NCBI GenBank assembly: GCA_038199755.1
Contig: JBBPYR010000245.1
Location: forward strand, 1-41,073
Direction of reading: 5' to 3'
DNA: 41,073 nucleotides
Origin: JBBPYR01 sp038199755
GTDB lineage: Bacteria; Chloroflexota; Ktedonobacteria; Ktedonobacterales; Ktedonobacteraceae
How positions within the stretch are numbered: the stretch's first letter is position 1; each line of letters starts with the position of its first letter. Positions 32,724-41,073 of this stretch are shown one piece after another. A model generated the notes under the pieces. That model worked only from the letters and a program-made list of their open reading frames with translations, was not told the origin of the DNA and searched no databases. The position numbers were made by a program, and so were the translations under genes.

Positions 32724-34445
32724 ATGCGGCGTAACAAAACAGTAGCATTTGGGCTATTCCCCATTTTGCTCACCCTCATGGCGATGCTTCTGGTCGCCTG
32801 TGGTGGTACTACATCACAGGGTGGTGGCGGTACCAGTAGCGGACCAGTACCCGCTTCTGCGGACAAGCAAGTATTCAGATATCCTATTGGTGACACAGAC
32901 TTTGGTACACTCGACCCAGCATTGGTCCAAAACGCTACCGATGCGTACACCATTCAAACTATCTTTACGGGCTTGGTTCAACTCGATAATAGCGGCAATG
33001 TAATTGACCAGTTGGCCGCCTCGCACCAGGTCTCGTCCGATGGCCTGACCTACTCCTTCACCCTCAAGCCTGGACTGAAGTTTAGCGATGGTACACCTCT
33101 GACATCACAGGATGTTGCCTATAGCATCAACCGCGTGCTATTACCAGCCACCAAGTCACAGGTTGCTTACTATCTTTCCCTACTTAAGGACTATGACAAA
33201 ATCGTCAGCGGCAAAATACCAACCGCAATCGGTGACAGCATCCTTGTACCAGATGCCAACACGGTAAAAATTGTCATCAGCAAGCCCGCAGCCTATTTCT
33301 TACAGGCTCTCACCTATCCTAGTAATTACGTTGTTGAAAAGAAAATCATCGACCAGTACGGCACAAAGTGGACAGATCACCTGGATCAGGGTGGCGGTTC
33401 TGGCCCCTTCAAAGTTACAGACTACTCACATACCACTGGTATTAACGAGGTTCCCAATCCGAACTACTATGGCAAGCAGCCACAGTTGAAGAAATTGAGC
33501 TTCTTGATCTCCGGTGACGTTGACACCACCTACAAAGCCTACCTTTCCGGTCAGTACGATCTCGCTGGCGTTCCTGCTGCTGAGCTTCCCACTGCAAAGA
33601 GCCGTCCCGACTTCCATAAAGCCCCTGCGCTTGTTATCCGTTACCTGACCATGAACTACCTGGCAAAGCCATTTGACAACATTCACATCCGTCAGGCATT
33701 CGCATTAGCCATCAACAAAGACCTGCTCGTACAAACAGTGCTGCATGGCGCGGTAACGCCCAGCAACCACATTGTGCCAGAAGGCATGGTGGGATACTTT
33801 GCTGGTCTGAAAGGGCCAGATGGCACCACCAGCACCAAAGGCGACTCAGCCAAAGCCCAAGCCCTGTTTAAGCAGGGTTTGCAAGAAGAAGGCTATGCCA
33901 GTGTTGCCGCAGTTCCTCCTATCACCTTCACCTACTATACTGGTTCAAAGACAGTTGCAAACCTCGTGTCAGCATTGACGCAGGAATGGCAGACAGTCCT
34001 TGGCATCTCAGTGAAAACGACTGCAGTTGACTTCAACAAACTGGTCGAGCTTGAGGGCAACACCAATAATAGTGCTGGCCCGCTCCAGTTGTGGATTTTG
34101 GGTTGGCAGGCTGACTATCCTGATCCGCAGGACTGGCTGAGCACCTTCTTCACCAAGGGTGCTGACTACAACAACTTCAACTACGGCCAGAACAAAACTG
34201 CTGATGTCGCTCAACAACAGGCCACACAGGATCAACTACTGCAAGCTGATGTGAACCAGAACACCAACGCTCGTGTTCAGGCTTACAACACAGCAGAACA
34301 GCAGATTGTCAACGATGTAGGCTGGATTCCTCTGTATCAGTCGGCGGTGGAGTCGCTCTTGAATCCAAAGATACAAGGGTATGTCTTCAATGCCTTGGGT
34401 ATTACGCCACCCGATGACTGGTCGAAAGTCTTCGTCTCGCAATAG
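32724..34445 (+). CDS. Peptide ABC transporter substrate-binding lipoprotein 2
   Basis: A 573-residue solute-binding protein of family 5. The signal peptide has the lipobox LLVAC (Cys26) followed by a Gly/Ser-rich linker. Shared family features with the preceding gene are FGTLDPALVQ, FTLKPGLKFSDGTPLTSQDV, MNYLAKPFDNIHIRQAFALA and YPDPQDWLS. AAGGAG lies upstream of the ATG. Two similar but distinct binding proteins imply different peptide preferences for one set of permeases. A hairpin terminator at 34503 and a fresh promoter at 34638 separate it from the permeases. Confidence 0.92.
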   Translation: MRRNKTVAFGLFPILLTLMAMLLVACGGTTSQGGGGTSSGPVPASADKQVFRYPIGDTDFGTLDPALVQNATDAYTIQTIFTGLVQLDNSGNVIDQLAASHQVSSDGLTYSFTLKPGLKFSDGTPLTSQDVAYSINRVLLPATKSQVAYYLSLLKDYDKIVSGKIPTAIGDSILVPDANTVKIVISKPAAYFLQALTYPSNYVVEKKIIDQYGTKWTDHLDQGGGSGPFKVTDYSHTTGINEVPNPNYYGKQPQLKKLSFLISGDVDTTYKAYLSGQYDLAGVPAAELPTAKSRPDFHKAPALVIRYLTMNYLAKPFDNIHIRQAFALAINKDLLVQTVLHGAVTPSNHIVPEGMVGYFAGLKGPDGTTSTKGDSAKAQALFKQGLQEEGYASVAAVPPITFTYYTGSKTVANLVSALTQEWQTVLGISVKTTAVDFNKLVELEGNTNNSAGPLQLWILGWQADYPDPQDWLSTFFTKGADYNNFNYGQNKTADVAQQQATQDQLLQADVNQNTNARVQAYNTAEQQIVNDVGWIPLYQSAVESLLNPKIQGYVFNALGITPPDDWSKVFVSQ

Positions 34446-34502
34446 CATAAGCACAGCTACAAGCGAGTGAGATCAGCGATACTTGCTCCGGTGTAGCACG
34501 AG

Positions 34503-34531
34503 AGGGGCAGCGATGACATATCGCTGTCCCT
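34503..34531 (+). terminator. Terminator after the second binding protein
   Basis: Arms 34503-34514 and 34520-34531 pair over 12 bases with one G-U pair and a five-base loop, followed by tcttct. Confidence 0.75.
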
Positions 34532-34637
34532 TCTTCTATAAAGCTATTCGTTGCCAACTCCCGTCGCTTCCAGTTTCGTTGGTAGTCTGAATAGCAAGGT
34601 ACCCTATAAAGCCATTTTTTAGAAACATCTGTTCATC

Positions 34638-34666
34638 TTGACAAGTTCTTATGTATCTCATAAGAT
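34638..34666 (+). promoter_or_regulatory. Strong sigma-70 promoter of the permease-ATPase operon
   Basis: TTGACA (34638-34643) is a perfect -35, TAAGAT (34661-34666) is the -10, with exactly 17 bases between. It gives a leader of about 180 bases before 34855. No credible ORF lies in 34537-34854, and the leader has no other strong structure. Confidence 0.75.
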
Positions 34667-34854
34667 TAACAAAATTAATCTGCGTATCATTCGCGCATCG
34701 TGTAAAGAGTTGCTGGTAGAAGTGCCAATCTACAGCTCTCTGAGCCATCAGTTACATGACTCTACTGAGAGGCTACGAAGCGAGGAATGCTACAAGATCA
34801 TATAAGCGATTCCTGTAACACTTTGATCTCAAGAAGAAAGTAAGGGAACATGGC

Positions 34855-35814
34855 ATGATTCAATTTCTTGTCAAAAGGCTAATCGGCCTTGTGTTCGTGA
34901 TAGTAGGTGTCACCTTCATCACCTTTATCTTTGGCTATCTTGCGCCGGGTGATCCTATTCGTGACTTAATGGGTCAGCATTTTAACTACCAATTGTGGGT
35001 ACAACTTAGACATGCCTACGGGCTTGACCTCCCCTGGTACCAACAATACTTCAATTATCTCAGCCACCTCGCCCGTTTCGACTTAGGCAACTCATTCCAC
35101 TTCATCAACCGCCCTGTCTGGGACATTCTCAAAGATGGGGTTCCTATCTCCACAGAACTCGCATTTTGGAGCCTGCTGTTGCAGATTCTGCTCGGTATTC
35201 CCGTTGGTATCTTGTCTGCACTCAGAGCCAATACCTGGGTTGATACGGTGAACATGGCCTTCACGCTTGTCGTGTATGCGCTGCCATCCTTTGTGTTAGC
35301 AATCTTCGCGCAGGTATTTATTCTGTTCATGAACTCAAAGACGGGCGGTCAGTGGCCAGTCTCACAGTGGGGCGTTCCCTGGCAATACTCATGGAGCGAT
35401 ATCCAATATAAGCTCTTCCCTATCATTGTGTATGCAGCGACTGGCTATGCTTATTTTGCACGGCTATCACGCACCACGATGCTAGAAGTGTTGCGTCAGG
35501 ACTATGTACGGACAGCACGAGCGAAGGGCCTATTAGAGCGTGCAGTGATCTATCGACATGCATTGCGTAATGCGATGATCCCCCTCGTCACAGTTATTGG
35601 CCTGTCTATCGGTCTCCTCGTTGGTGGTGCCTTCTTCATCGAATCCATCTTCAATATCCCTGGTATCGCCCGTATCACCTTAGGCTCGATCAATCAACGT
35701 GACTATCCCGTTATCCAGGCCACGACGGTTCTGCTGGCGGTAGGTGTCGTAGTTGGCAATATGATCTCAGATTTACTTTATACAGTCGTCGATCCACGTA
35801 TCAGAACGGAATAA
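34855..35814 (+). CDS. dppB: Peptide ABC transporter permease, DppB type, copy 1
   Basis: A 319-residue membrane protein with six hydrophobic segments. The N terminus (MIQFLVKRLIGLVFVIVGVT, FGYLAPGDPIRDLMG) and the EAA loop (LEVLRQDYVRTARAKGLLER) are typical of the DppB/OppB permease family, as is the C-terminal TVVDPRIRTE. It forms the channel with the next gene. It is strongly similar to the gene at 37035, for example in DYVRTARAKGL and YRHALRNA. Confidence 0.93.
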   Translation: MIQFLVKRLIGLVFVIVGVTFITFIFGYLAPGDPIRDLMGQHFNYQLWVQLRHAYGLDLPWYQQYFNYLSHLARFDLGNSFHFINRPVWDILKDGVPISTELAFWSLLLQILLGIPVGILSALRANTWVDTVNMAFTLVVYALPSFVLAIFAQVFILFMNSKTGGQWPVSQWGVPWQYSWSDIQYKLFPIIVYAATGYAYFARLSRTTMLEVLRQDYVRTARAKGLLERAVIYRHALRNAMIPLVTVIGLSIGLLVGGAFFIESIFNIPGIARITLGSINQRDYPVIQATTVLLAVGVVVGNMISDLLYTVVDPRIRTE

Positions 35815-35831
35815 TGAGGAGATAGCGGAAA

Positions 35832-36947
35832 ATGGATATGCAGGACCAACGTTCTGATTTTACGGGCTCGGGCGAAATGCTTCCCAGCACAGGCGCAATT
35901 CCACCACCACCAGATATGATGGAACCCGTTAGTGCGAGCGCAGTAGCCGCTGCCCTGCCCTCAACACCTATCGATAAAAAAAAGGATGAGAAATCATTAA
36001 CCCCATTTCAGGAATCCTTGCGCCGCCTACGCCGCGATAAACGCGCACTGGCAAGCATTCTCGTGATCCTGTTGTTTATTGTGATTGCGGTGATTGGCCC
36101 ACCCATTTATTCACAGATTGGTGGCACATACAATAGCGACCTGAGCGGTCGGATTGGGCCAGCGGTGTATCACAGCTTTGGCCACCAAGAACTGACCCGC
36201 CAGGATGAAGGTCCATCCGCACAGTACTGGCTCGGCACAGATGACCTTGGACGCGATATGTTGGCACGCTTGATGCAAGGCATGCTTATCTCTATCACGA
36301 TTGCCGTAATGGTAGAAGTGGTCGATGTCGTCCTTGGCGTAATCGTTGGTGTGCTCGCAGGCTATTATGGTGGATGGCTTGACCAGTTTTTAGCACGCTT
36401 TACCGACCTGATGTTTGCCTTCCCTGGTCTGCTCTTCGTCATCTTGCTCACGGGTATCTTTGGAACCGCTGCAGATACTACGCTCAGCCAGGTTCCTATT
36501 CTTGGACCAAGCGGCAGCGCACGCTTGATTATTGTCTCACTAGCCCTGGCCTTGACCGTCTGGCCCTTGATGGCTCGTTATGTCCGTGGGCAGACGCTGC
36601 AATTGAAAGAGCAACAGTTTATCGAGGCGGCGCGCACCTCTGGCACCAGCAACACGCGCATCATTATCCACCACATCATTCCCAATATGTTTAGCATCGT
36701 GTTCATTGCCTCCACATTGAACATTGCCAACACAATCGTTGGTGAAGCTGGTATCAGTCTACTCGGACTTGGTGTACGCCCCCCTGGTTCCAGCATCGGC
36801 CTGATGATTTCCGATGCGACAGAGTTGGTGACAACCTATCCATGGGAAGTGTTGCTACCTTCAATCGTGCTGGCGATCATTGTGCTCGCGTTCTCCTTCC
36901 TTGGCGATGGCCTCCGCGATGCTTTCGACCCACGCTCGAAAGACTAA
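35832..36947 (+). CDS. dppC: Peptide ABC transporter permease, DppC type, copy 1
   Basis: A 371-residue partner permease. A roughly 60-residue Pro/Ser-rich cytoplasmic N terminus precedes the first membrane segment. Then come QYWLGTDDLGRDMLARLMQG, MFAFPGLLFVILL, the EAA loop (LKEQQFIEAARTSGTSNTRI) and the C-terminal FSFLGDGLRDAFDPRSKD. GAGGAG lies before the ATG. It has a copy at 38006 with an identical C terminus. It is followed by a perfect hairpin at 36954. Confidence 0.93.
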   Translation: MDMQDQRSDFTGSGEMLPSTGAIPPPPDMMEPVSASAVAAALPSTPIDKKKDEKSLTPFQESLRRLRRDKRALASILVILLFIVIAVIGPPIYSQIGGTYNSDLSGRIGPAVYHSFGHQELTRQDEGPSAQYWLGTDDLGRDMLARLMQGMLISITIAVMVEVVDVVLGVIVGVLAGYYGGWLDQFLARFTDLMFAFPGLLFVILLTGIFGTAADTTLSQVPILGPSGSARLIIVSLALALTVWPLMARYVRGQTLQLKEQQFIEAARTSGTSNTRIIIHHIIPNMFSIVFIASTLNIANTIVGEAGISLLGLGVRPPGSSIGLMISDATELVTTYPWEVLLPSIVLAIIVLAFSFLGDGLRDAFDPRSKD

Positions 36948-36953
36948 AAAAAA

Positions 36954-37000
36954 TTCCTATTGCATGGATATGGCAACATGCCATATCCATGCAATAGGAA
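36954..37000. terminator. Perfect 22 bp inverted repeat inside the permease operon
   Basis: Arms 36954-36975 and 36979-37000 are perfect around a three-base loop. The A tract precedes the hairpin on the plus strand, so the T tract sits on the minus strand, where no gene needs it. On the plus strand it could be a partial terminator or an RNA-stabilising hairpin between the two permease pairs. Confidence 0.65.
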
Positions 37001-37034
37001 ATACATAGCAAGCATAGGAAACAGAAGTTAAAAC

Positions 37035-37994
37035 ATGGCGCAATTTCTTGTCAAAAGATGTATTGGCTTGATATTTGTCATCATCTGTGTGACTTTTATT
37101 ACCTTCATTCTAGGATACTTCGCCCCCGGTGATCCTATCCGAGCAATGCTAGGGCAACACTATAGTGCGGGACTCTACGCCTCACTCAAGCATCAATATG
37201 GTCTGGATCTGCCGTGGTATCAACAATACTTCAACTTTCTTACGCACCTGTTCCGTTTCGATTTTGGTTATTCCATTCATTATCCTGGGCGTTCTGTGTA
37301 TGACATCTTACAAAGTGGTATTCCAGCTTCCGCGGAGTTAGGTACCTGGGGTCTCGTGTTAACCATTTTAGTAGGTATTCCGCTGGGCGTTTTCTCTGCC
37401 CTCAGAGCCAATACCTGGGCTGATACGATCAGCATGGGCATCGCACTAATATTGTTTGCACTACCAACATTTGTCCTTGCAGAGTTCTTCCAGGTGTTTA
37501 TCATCTGGCTGGATAAACTGACGGGTGTGCAATGGCCGGTCTCGAACTGGGGAATACCCTGGCAGTATACCTGGAGCGATTTACAGACGAAGATTGGCCC
37601 AATTCTAGTCTTCGCCTCCATTAGTATTGCTGGTTTGGCACGGCTGGCACGCACCAGTATGCTAGAAGTATTGCGCCAGGACTATGTGCGTACTGCGCGC
37701 GCAAAGGGTTTACGTGAGTGGATTGTCGTATATCGACACGCGCTCCGTAACGCGCTTATTCCGCTGATTACCGTGCTTGGCCTTTCTCTTGGGACACTGG
37801 TGACTGGTGTCTTCTTTATCGAGGCCATCTTCAATATCCCTGGCATCGGCCAGATCGCCTTGAATGCTATTAGCCAGCGCGACTATCCAGTTATTCAAGC
37901 GACCACCTTGATCGGTGCCTTCGCAGTCGTGATTGGAAATCTCATTTCCGACCTTCTCTATACCGTTGTTGACCCACGTATAAAGGCTGAGTAG
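37035..37994 (+). CDS. dppB: Peptide ABC transporter permease, DppB type, copy 2
   Basis: A 319-residue membrane protein, the same length as the gene at 34855 and closely similar throughout (MAQFLVKRCIGLIFVIICVT, FAPGDPIRAMLGQHY, LEVLRQDYVRTARAKGLREW, TVVDPRIKAE). Six membrane segments are predicted. The ribosome-binding site is weak (aagttaaaac). Together with the next gene it makes a second permease pair in the same operon. Confidence 0.92.
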   Translation: MAQFLVKRCIGLIFVIICVTFITFILGYFAPGDPIRAMLGQHYSAGLYASLKHQYGLDLPWYQQYFNFLTHLFRFDFGYSIHYPGRSVYDILQSGIPASAELGTWGLVLTILVGIPLGVFSALRANTWADTISMGIALILFALPTFVLAEFFQVFIIWLDKLTGVQWPVSNWGIPWQYTWSDLQTKIGPILVFASISIAGLARLARTSMLEVLRQDYVRTARAKGLREWIVVYRHALRNALIPLITVLGLSLGTLVTGVFFIEAIFNIPGIGQIALNAISQRDYPVIQATTLIGAFAVVIGNLISDLLYTVVDPRIKAE

Positions 37995-38005
37995 AGGCAA
38001 AACGC

Positions 38006-39106
38006 ATGGATACACACAGCAGAAATGACGATGCCATCTCCTCAGGGTTGATTACGACGGGTACCACTAGGATGCCAATGCAGGCAAAAACAATGCTTAC
38101 ATCTCAAAATGGTATGACACCTGATCCAGACACAAAGCAGTGGCAGCAACAAGCAGCGACACCATTTCGCGCTTCATTGGCACGGCTACGACGAGATGTC
38201 CGAGCAATGATAAGCTTAGGAATTATTCTGCTCTTTATTCTCATACCCATCTTTGGGCCGCTGATCTATCGCCATCTTGGGCGTTCGTATCAGAGCGCGA
38301 CGCTGGGCACGATTGGACCAGACATCTATCATGACCCCTTTCACCAGGAGTTAACGCATCAAGATGAAGGTCCATCGGCACAATACTGGTTGGGCACCGA
38401 TTCGATTGGGCGAGATCTGCTGGCGCGCTTGATGCAAGGGATGCTGGTTTCGCTGACAGTCGCTACGCTGGTGGAGGTGGTCAATGTGAGTCTCGGCATC
38501 ACCATTGGCGTACTGGCTGGTTTCTATGGAGGCTGGCTAGATCAATTCCTGGCACGCTTCACCGATGTCATGTTTGCCTTCCCTGGCTTGCTTTTTGCCA
38601 TCCTTCTGTCAGGTATCTTCGGGCCAAGAGCAGATCAAGCATTCCATAGCGTCCCGTTCATAGGTGCTAACGGAAACGCTCGCCTGGTAATCATTTCGCT
38701 GGCACTAGCCCTCGTTGGCTGGCCACTAATGGCACGCTTTGTCCGTGGGCAAACGCTTCAGTTGAAAGAGCAGCAGTTCATCGAGGCTGCTCGTACCGTG
38801 GGAACGAGCAACACCCATATTATTACGCGACATATTCTTCCAAATCTGTTTAGTATTGTAGTTGTCGCTGCAACATTAGACATTGCCAGCACCATTATTG
38901 GTGAGGCGGGGTTAAGTTTTTTAGGGCTGGGTGTGCAATCACCCGGCGCAAGTATTGGACTTATGATTGCAGATGCTTCAAATTTTGTAGAACTACATCC
39001 CTGGGAAGTGCTCCTTCCCTCAATTACACTCACCATCATCGTGCTTGCCTTCTCATTTCTCGGTGATGGTCTACGTGATGCCTTTGATCCTCGATCAAAA
39101 GATTAA
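38006..39106 (+). CDS. dppC: Peptide ABC transporter permease, DppC type, copy 2
   Basis: A 366-residue permease paralogous to the gene at 35832. The N-terminal tail differs, but QYWLGTDSIGRDLLARLMQG, MFAFPGLLFAILL, LKEQQFIEAARTVGTSNTHI and the C-terminal FSFLGDGLRDAFDPRSKD are nearly or fully identical. It starts 11 bases after its DppB partner, with GAGGC upstream. The ATPase genes follow 17 bases later, so both permease pairs may share them. Confidence 0.92.
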   Translation: MDTHSRNDDAISSGLITTGTTRMPMQAKTMLTSQNGMTPDPDTKQWQQQAATPFRASLARLRRDVRAMISLGIILLFILIPIFGPLIYRHLGRSYQSATLGTIGPDIYHDPFHQELTHQDEGPSAQYWLGTDSIGRDLLARLMQGMLVSLTVATLVEVVNVSLGITIGVLAGFYGGWLDQFLARFTDVMFAFPGLLFAILLSGIFGPRADQAFHSVPFIGANGNARLVIISLALALVGWPLMARFVRGQTLQLKEQQFIEAARTVGTSNTHIITRHILPNLFSIVVVAATLDIASTIIGEAGLSFLGLGVQSPGASIGLMIADASNFVELHPWEVLLPSITLTIIVLAFSFLGDGLRDAFDPRSKD

Positions 39107-39123
39107 AAAGCGGAGAAACACAC

Positions 39124-40101
39124 ATGACAGCGAATTTGCTGGAAGTAACCAATCTCAAAACCTATTTTTTCACTAGAGGTGGTGTTGTCAAGGCAGTAGA
39201 TGATGTCTCTTTTGTGATGAAACCGGGTGAAACGTTAGGTGTCGTAGGAGAGAGCGGCTGTGGAAAAAGTGTCACAGCCCTGTCTGTAATGCGCCTGGTT
39301 GCCAATCCCCCTGGAAAAATTGTAGGTGGCGAAATCAATTTCAATGGCGAAAATATTCTGGAAAAAAACCAGGATGAGCTGACTGAACTACGTGGCAGTA
39401 AAATTTCCATGATTTTCCAGGACCCGATGACCTCGCTTAACCCCGTCTTCACGGTGGGTTATCAGATCGCAGAAACGGTCAAGCGGCACCGCAAGGATGT
39501 TTCTAACGACCAAGCATGGCGACGCTCAGTCGAGATGCTCGATCTGGTTCGCATTCCTGATGCGAAGAGACGTGCTAAGAACTACCCACATGAGTTTAGT
39601 GGTGGCATGCGCCAACGTGTGATGATCGCGATTGCCCTGGCCTGCAATCCTCAACTCTTGATTGCGGACGAGCCAACAACGGCCCTCGACGTGACCATTC
39701 AGGCGCAGGTGCTCGATCTGATGAAGGGTCTATCGCTGGAGTTTGGCACGGCAGTTATGTTGATTACCCATGATCTGGGTGTCGTCGCTGGCACATGCCA
39801 ACACGTCAATGTGATGTACGCGGGCCACGTCATCGAATCTGCTGAGGTGAAACAAATCTTTGAAACGCCTGCACATCCTTATACCGTTGGATTGCTGCAA
39901 TCTATTCCGAGACTCAATGAGCCACACGGCACAAAGCTCACGCCTATCGCGGGACAGCCACCCGACCTTGCCAATGCACCTGTGGGTTGCCCGTACGCAC
40001 CACGTTGCCCAAAGGTGCAGAGCCGTTGTCTGCAAGAGCGACCAGCATTGAAGTCTGTCGGTCGTGGTGAGCAGTTAGTCGCCTGTTTCTATCCAAACTA
40101 A
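39124..40101 (+). CDS. dppD: Peptide ABC transporter ATPase, DppD type
   Basis: A 325-residue cytoplasmic ATPase. Walker A is GESGCGKS, the Q loop is MIFQDPMTSLNP, the signature is FSGGMRQRV, Walker B is LLIADEPTTALD and the switch His is in LITHDLG. The C-terminal oligopeptide-ATPase extension has GCPYAPRCPKVQSRC, the cysteine motif typical of DppD/OppD subunits, which in relatives binds an iron-sulphur cluster. A GCGGAGA ribosome-binding site precedes the ATG. Confidence 0.95.
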   Translation: MTANLLEVTNLKTYFFTRGGVVKAVDDVSFVMKPGETLGVVGESGCGKSVTALSVMRLVANPPGKIVGGEINFNGENILEKNQDELTELRGSKISMIFQDPMTSLNPVFTVGYQIAETVKRHRKDVSNDQAWRRSVEMLDLVRIPDAKRRAKNYPHEFSGGMRQRVMIAIALACNPQLLIADEPTTALDVTIQAQVLDLMKGLSLEFGTAVMLITHDLGVVAGTCQHVNVMYAGHVIESAEVKQIFETPAHPYTVGLLQSIPRLNEPHGTKLTPIAGQPPDLANAPVGCPYAPRCPKVQSRCLQERPALKSVGRGEQLVACFYPN

Positions 40102-40117
40102 GGGGAAGTGCATAGTT

Positions 40118-41073
40118 ATGATACAAGAAGTTCCAACACAAACCACCACCGGGACAACCCTGATCGATGTCAAAGGTCTGAAAGTTCACTTCCCCATCAA
40201 GGGAGGAATTTTGGGGCGCACTGTGGCCCAGGTGAAAGCAGTCGACGGCGTAGATATGTTCATTCGCAAGGGTGAAACACTTGGGCTGGTCGGTGAAAGC
40301 GGCTGTGGCAAATCAACTACAGGTCGCGCCATTCTTCAACTTATCAAGCCAACGGCGGGCAGTGTCAAATTCGACGGTACTGAGTTGATCGGGCTTTCTG
40401 AAGACAAAATGCGTCAGAAACGCGCACAAATGCAAATGGTTTTTCAGGACCCCTATGGCTCACTCGACCCGCGCTACACCGTGGGACAGATCGTCTCGGA
40501 GCCACTTCAAAATTTTGGCAAGCGCAACCCAAAAGAGGTACAGCAAGAGGTCTCCGATTTACTAGAAACGGTAGGTATCAATCCGACCTACATTAATCGT
40601 TTCTCACATGAGTTTAGCGGCGGTCAACGGCAGCGCATCGGCATTGCACGCGCACTGGCGTTACACCCTTCATTCATTGTGGCAGACGAGCCGGTATCAG
40701 CACTCGACGTATCTATCCAGGCCCAAGTGTTGAATCTGCTGCAAGCCCTGCAAGGGAAGTTTAACCTAACCTATCTCTTCGTCGCCCACAACCTTTCGGT
40801 CGTCAAACATATTAGCGACCGCGTAGCAGTGATGTATTTGGGACGCGTCGTAGAGTTGGCAAATAGTGAAGACCTCTACAAAATACCACTGCACCCTTAT
40901 ACACAAGCACTGCTCTCGGCCATTCCAGTCCCTGATCCCTCCATCGAAGCACGACGCAAGCGTATCATTCTTGAGGGTGATGTGCCGAGCCCTGTCAATC
41001 CGCCCAGTGGCTGTAACTTTCATCCCCGTTGCTGGAAAGCACAGGCCATCTGTCGCGAGATTATTCCCCCGCT
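40118..41073 (+). CDS. dppF: Peptide ABC transporter ATPase, DppF type, 3' end cut by the window
   Basis: From the ATG at 40118, with AGGGGAAG upstream, the frame is open to the right edge (318 residues). Walker A is GESGCGKST, the Q loop MVFQDPYGSLDPR, the signature FSGGQRQRI, Walker B FIVADEPVSALD and the switch His in FVAHNLS. The C-terminal extension (PSGCNFHPRCWKAQAIC) begins before the cut, so only the last few residues are missing. It pairs with DppD to drive the permeases. Confidence 0.93.
   Translation, partial: MIQEVPTQTTTGTTLIDVKGLKVHFPIKGGILGRTVAQVKAVDGVDMFIRKGETLGLVGESGCGKSTTGRAILQLIKPTAGSVKFDGTELIGLSEDKMRQKRAQMQMVFQDPYGSLDPRYTVGQIVSEPLQNFGKRNPKEVQQEVSDLLETVGINPTYINRFSHEFSGGQRQRIGIARALALHPSFIVADEPVSALDVSIQAQVLNLLQALQGKFNLTYLFVAHNLSVVKHISDRVAVMYLGRVVELANSEDLYKIPLHPYTQALLSAIPVPDPSIEARRKRIILEGDVPSPVNPPSGCNFHPRCWKAQAICREIIPP

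Noticed and set aside
34536..34748. 70-codon minus-strand ORF in the gap before the permeases
   Set aside because: It overlaps the strong promoter at 34638-34666, has no supporting ribosome-binding site and shows no recognisable product.

Overview
The window carries 30 protein genes (two cut by the window edges), one probable leader peptide, one RNA gene and many intergenic hairpins, with near-continuous coding on both strands. No tRNA, rRNA, CRISPR array, integrase or intact transposase gene was seen. The mixture suggests a Chloroflexota bacterium, most likely of the class Ktedonobacteria: mid-range GC, a caa3-type CtaG, type-A RNase P RNA, a full RqcH, MurT/GatD, GlpX, long-form HPF and a divergent sigma-54. 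This assignment is an inference from gene content, not a database result.

Region 1 (1-4684): a LysE-type exporter cut by the left edge and preceded by a probable peptide-coding attenuator; an aldo/keto reductase; Aat; CtaG; a 67-residue unknown protein; and RNase P RNA on the minus strand.

Region 2 (4741-8148): selD-rnc-rpoN in one direction. SelD is itself a selenoprotein. Its true reading frame starts at 4842 and crosses an in-frame TGA at 4893 at the catalytic position, with a SECIS-like hairpin just downstream. A naive ORF call beginning at 4905 removes the active site. RpoN is a divergent sigma-54 with a four-cysteine zinc-ribbon-like motif near its N terminus.

Region 3 (8278-25683): housekeeping genes. 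These are a Tat-exported bicovalent-flavin oxidase, a phosphofructokinase with the pyrophosphate-type signature, RqcH, guanylate kinase, GlpX, an NAD-type isocitrate dehydrogenase, topoisomerase I, the lipid II amidation pair MurT/GatD followed by a protein with a ClpX-type zinc finger but no ATPase, long HPF, a small CGK-cysteine protein, a stack of nested inverted repeats, NrdR and a stand-alone cyclic-nucleotide-binding domain.

Region 4 (25789-30525): a strong promoter followed by a 749-residue TPR protein and two proteins I do not recognise, in one apparent operon. This is the best candidate for an undescribed system.

Region 5 (30556-41073): a dipeptide/oligopeptide ABC importer cluster with two paralogous binding lipoproteins, two paralogous permease pairs and two ATPases (the last cut by the right edge), consistent with tandem duplication.

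Many gene ends are marked by long inverted repeats, several perfect over 22-31 bp and some overlapping a stop codon. Promoters listed here were found by eye as TTGACA/TATAAT-like pairs with 16-19 bp spacing, or as extended -10 motifs; none is experimentally supported.
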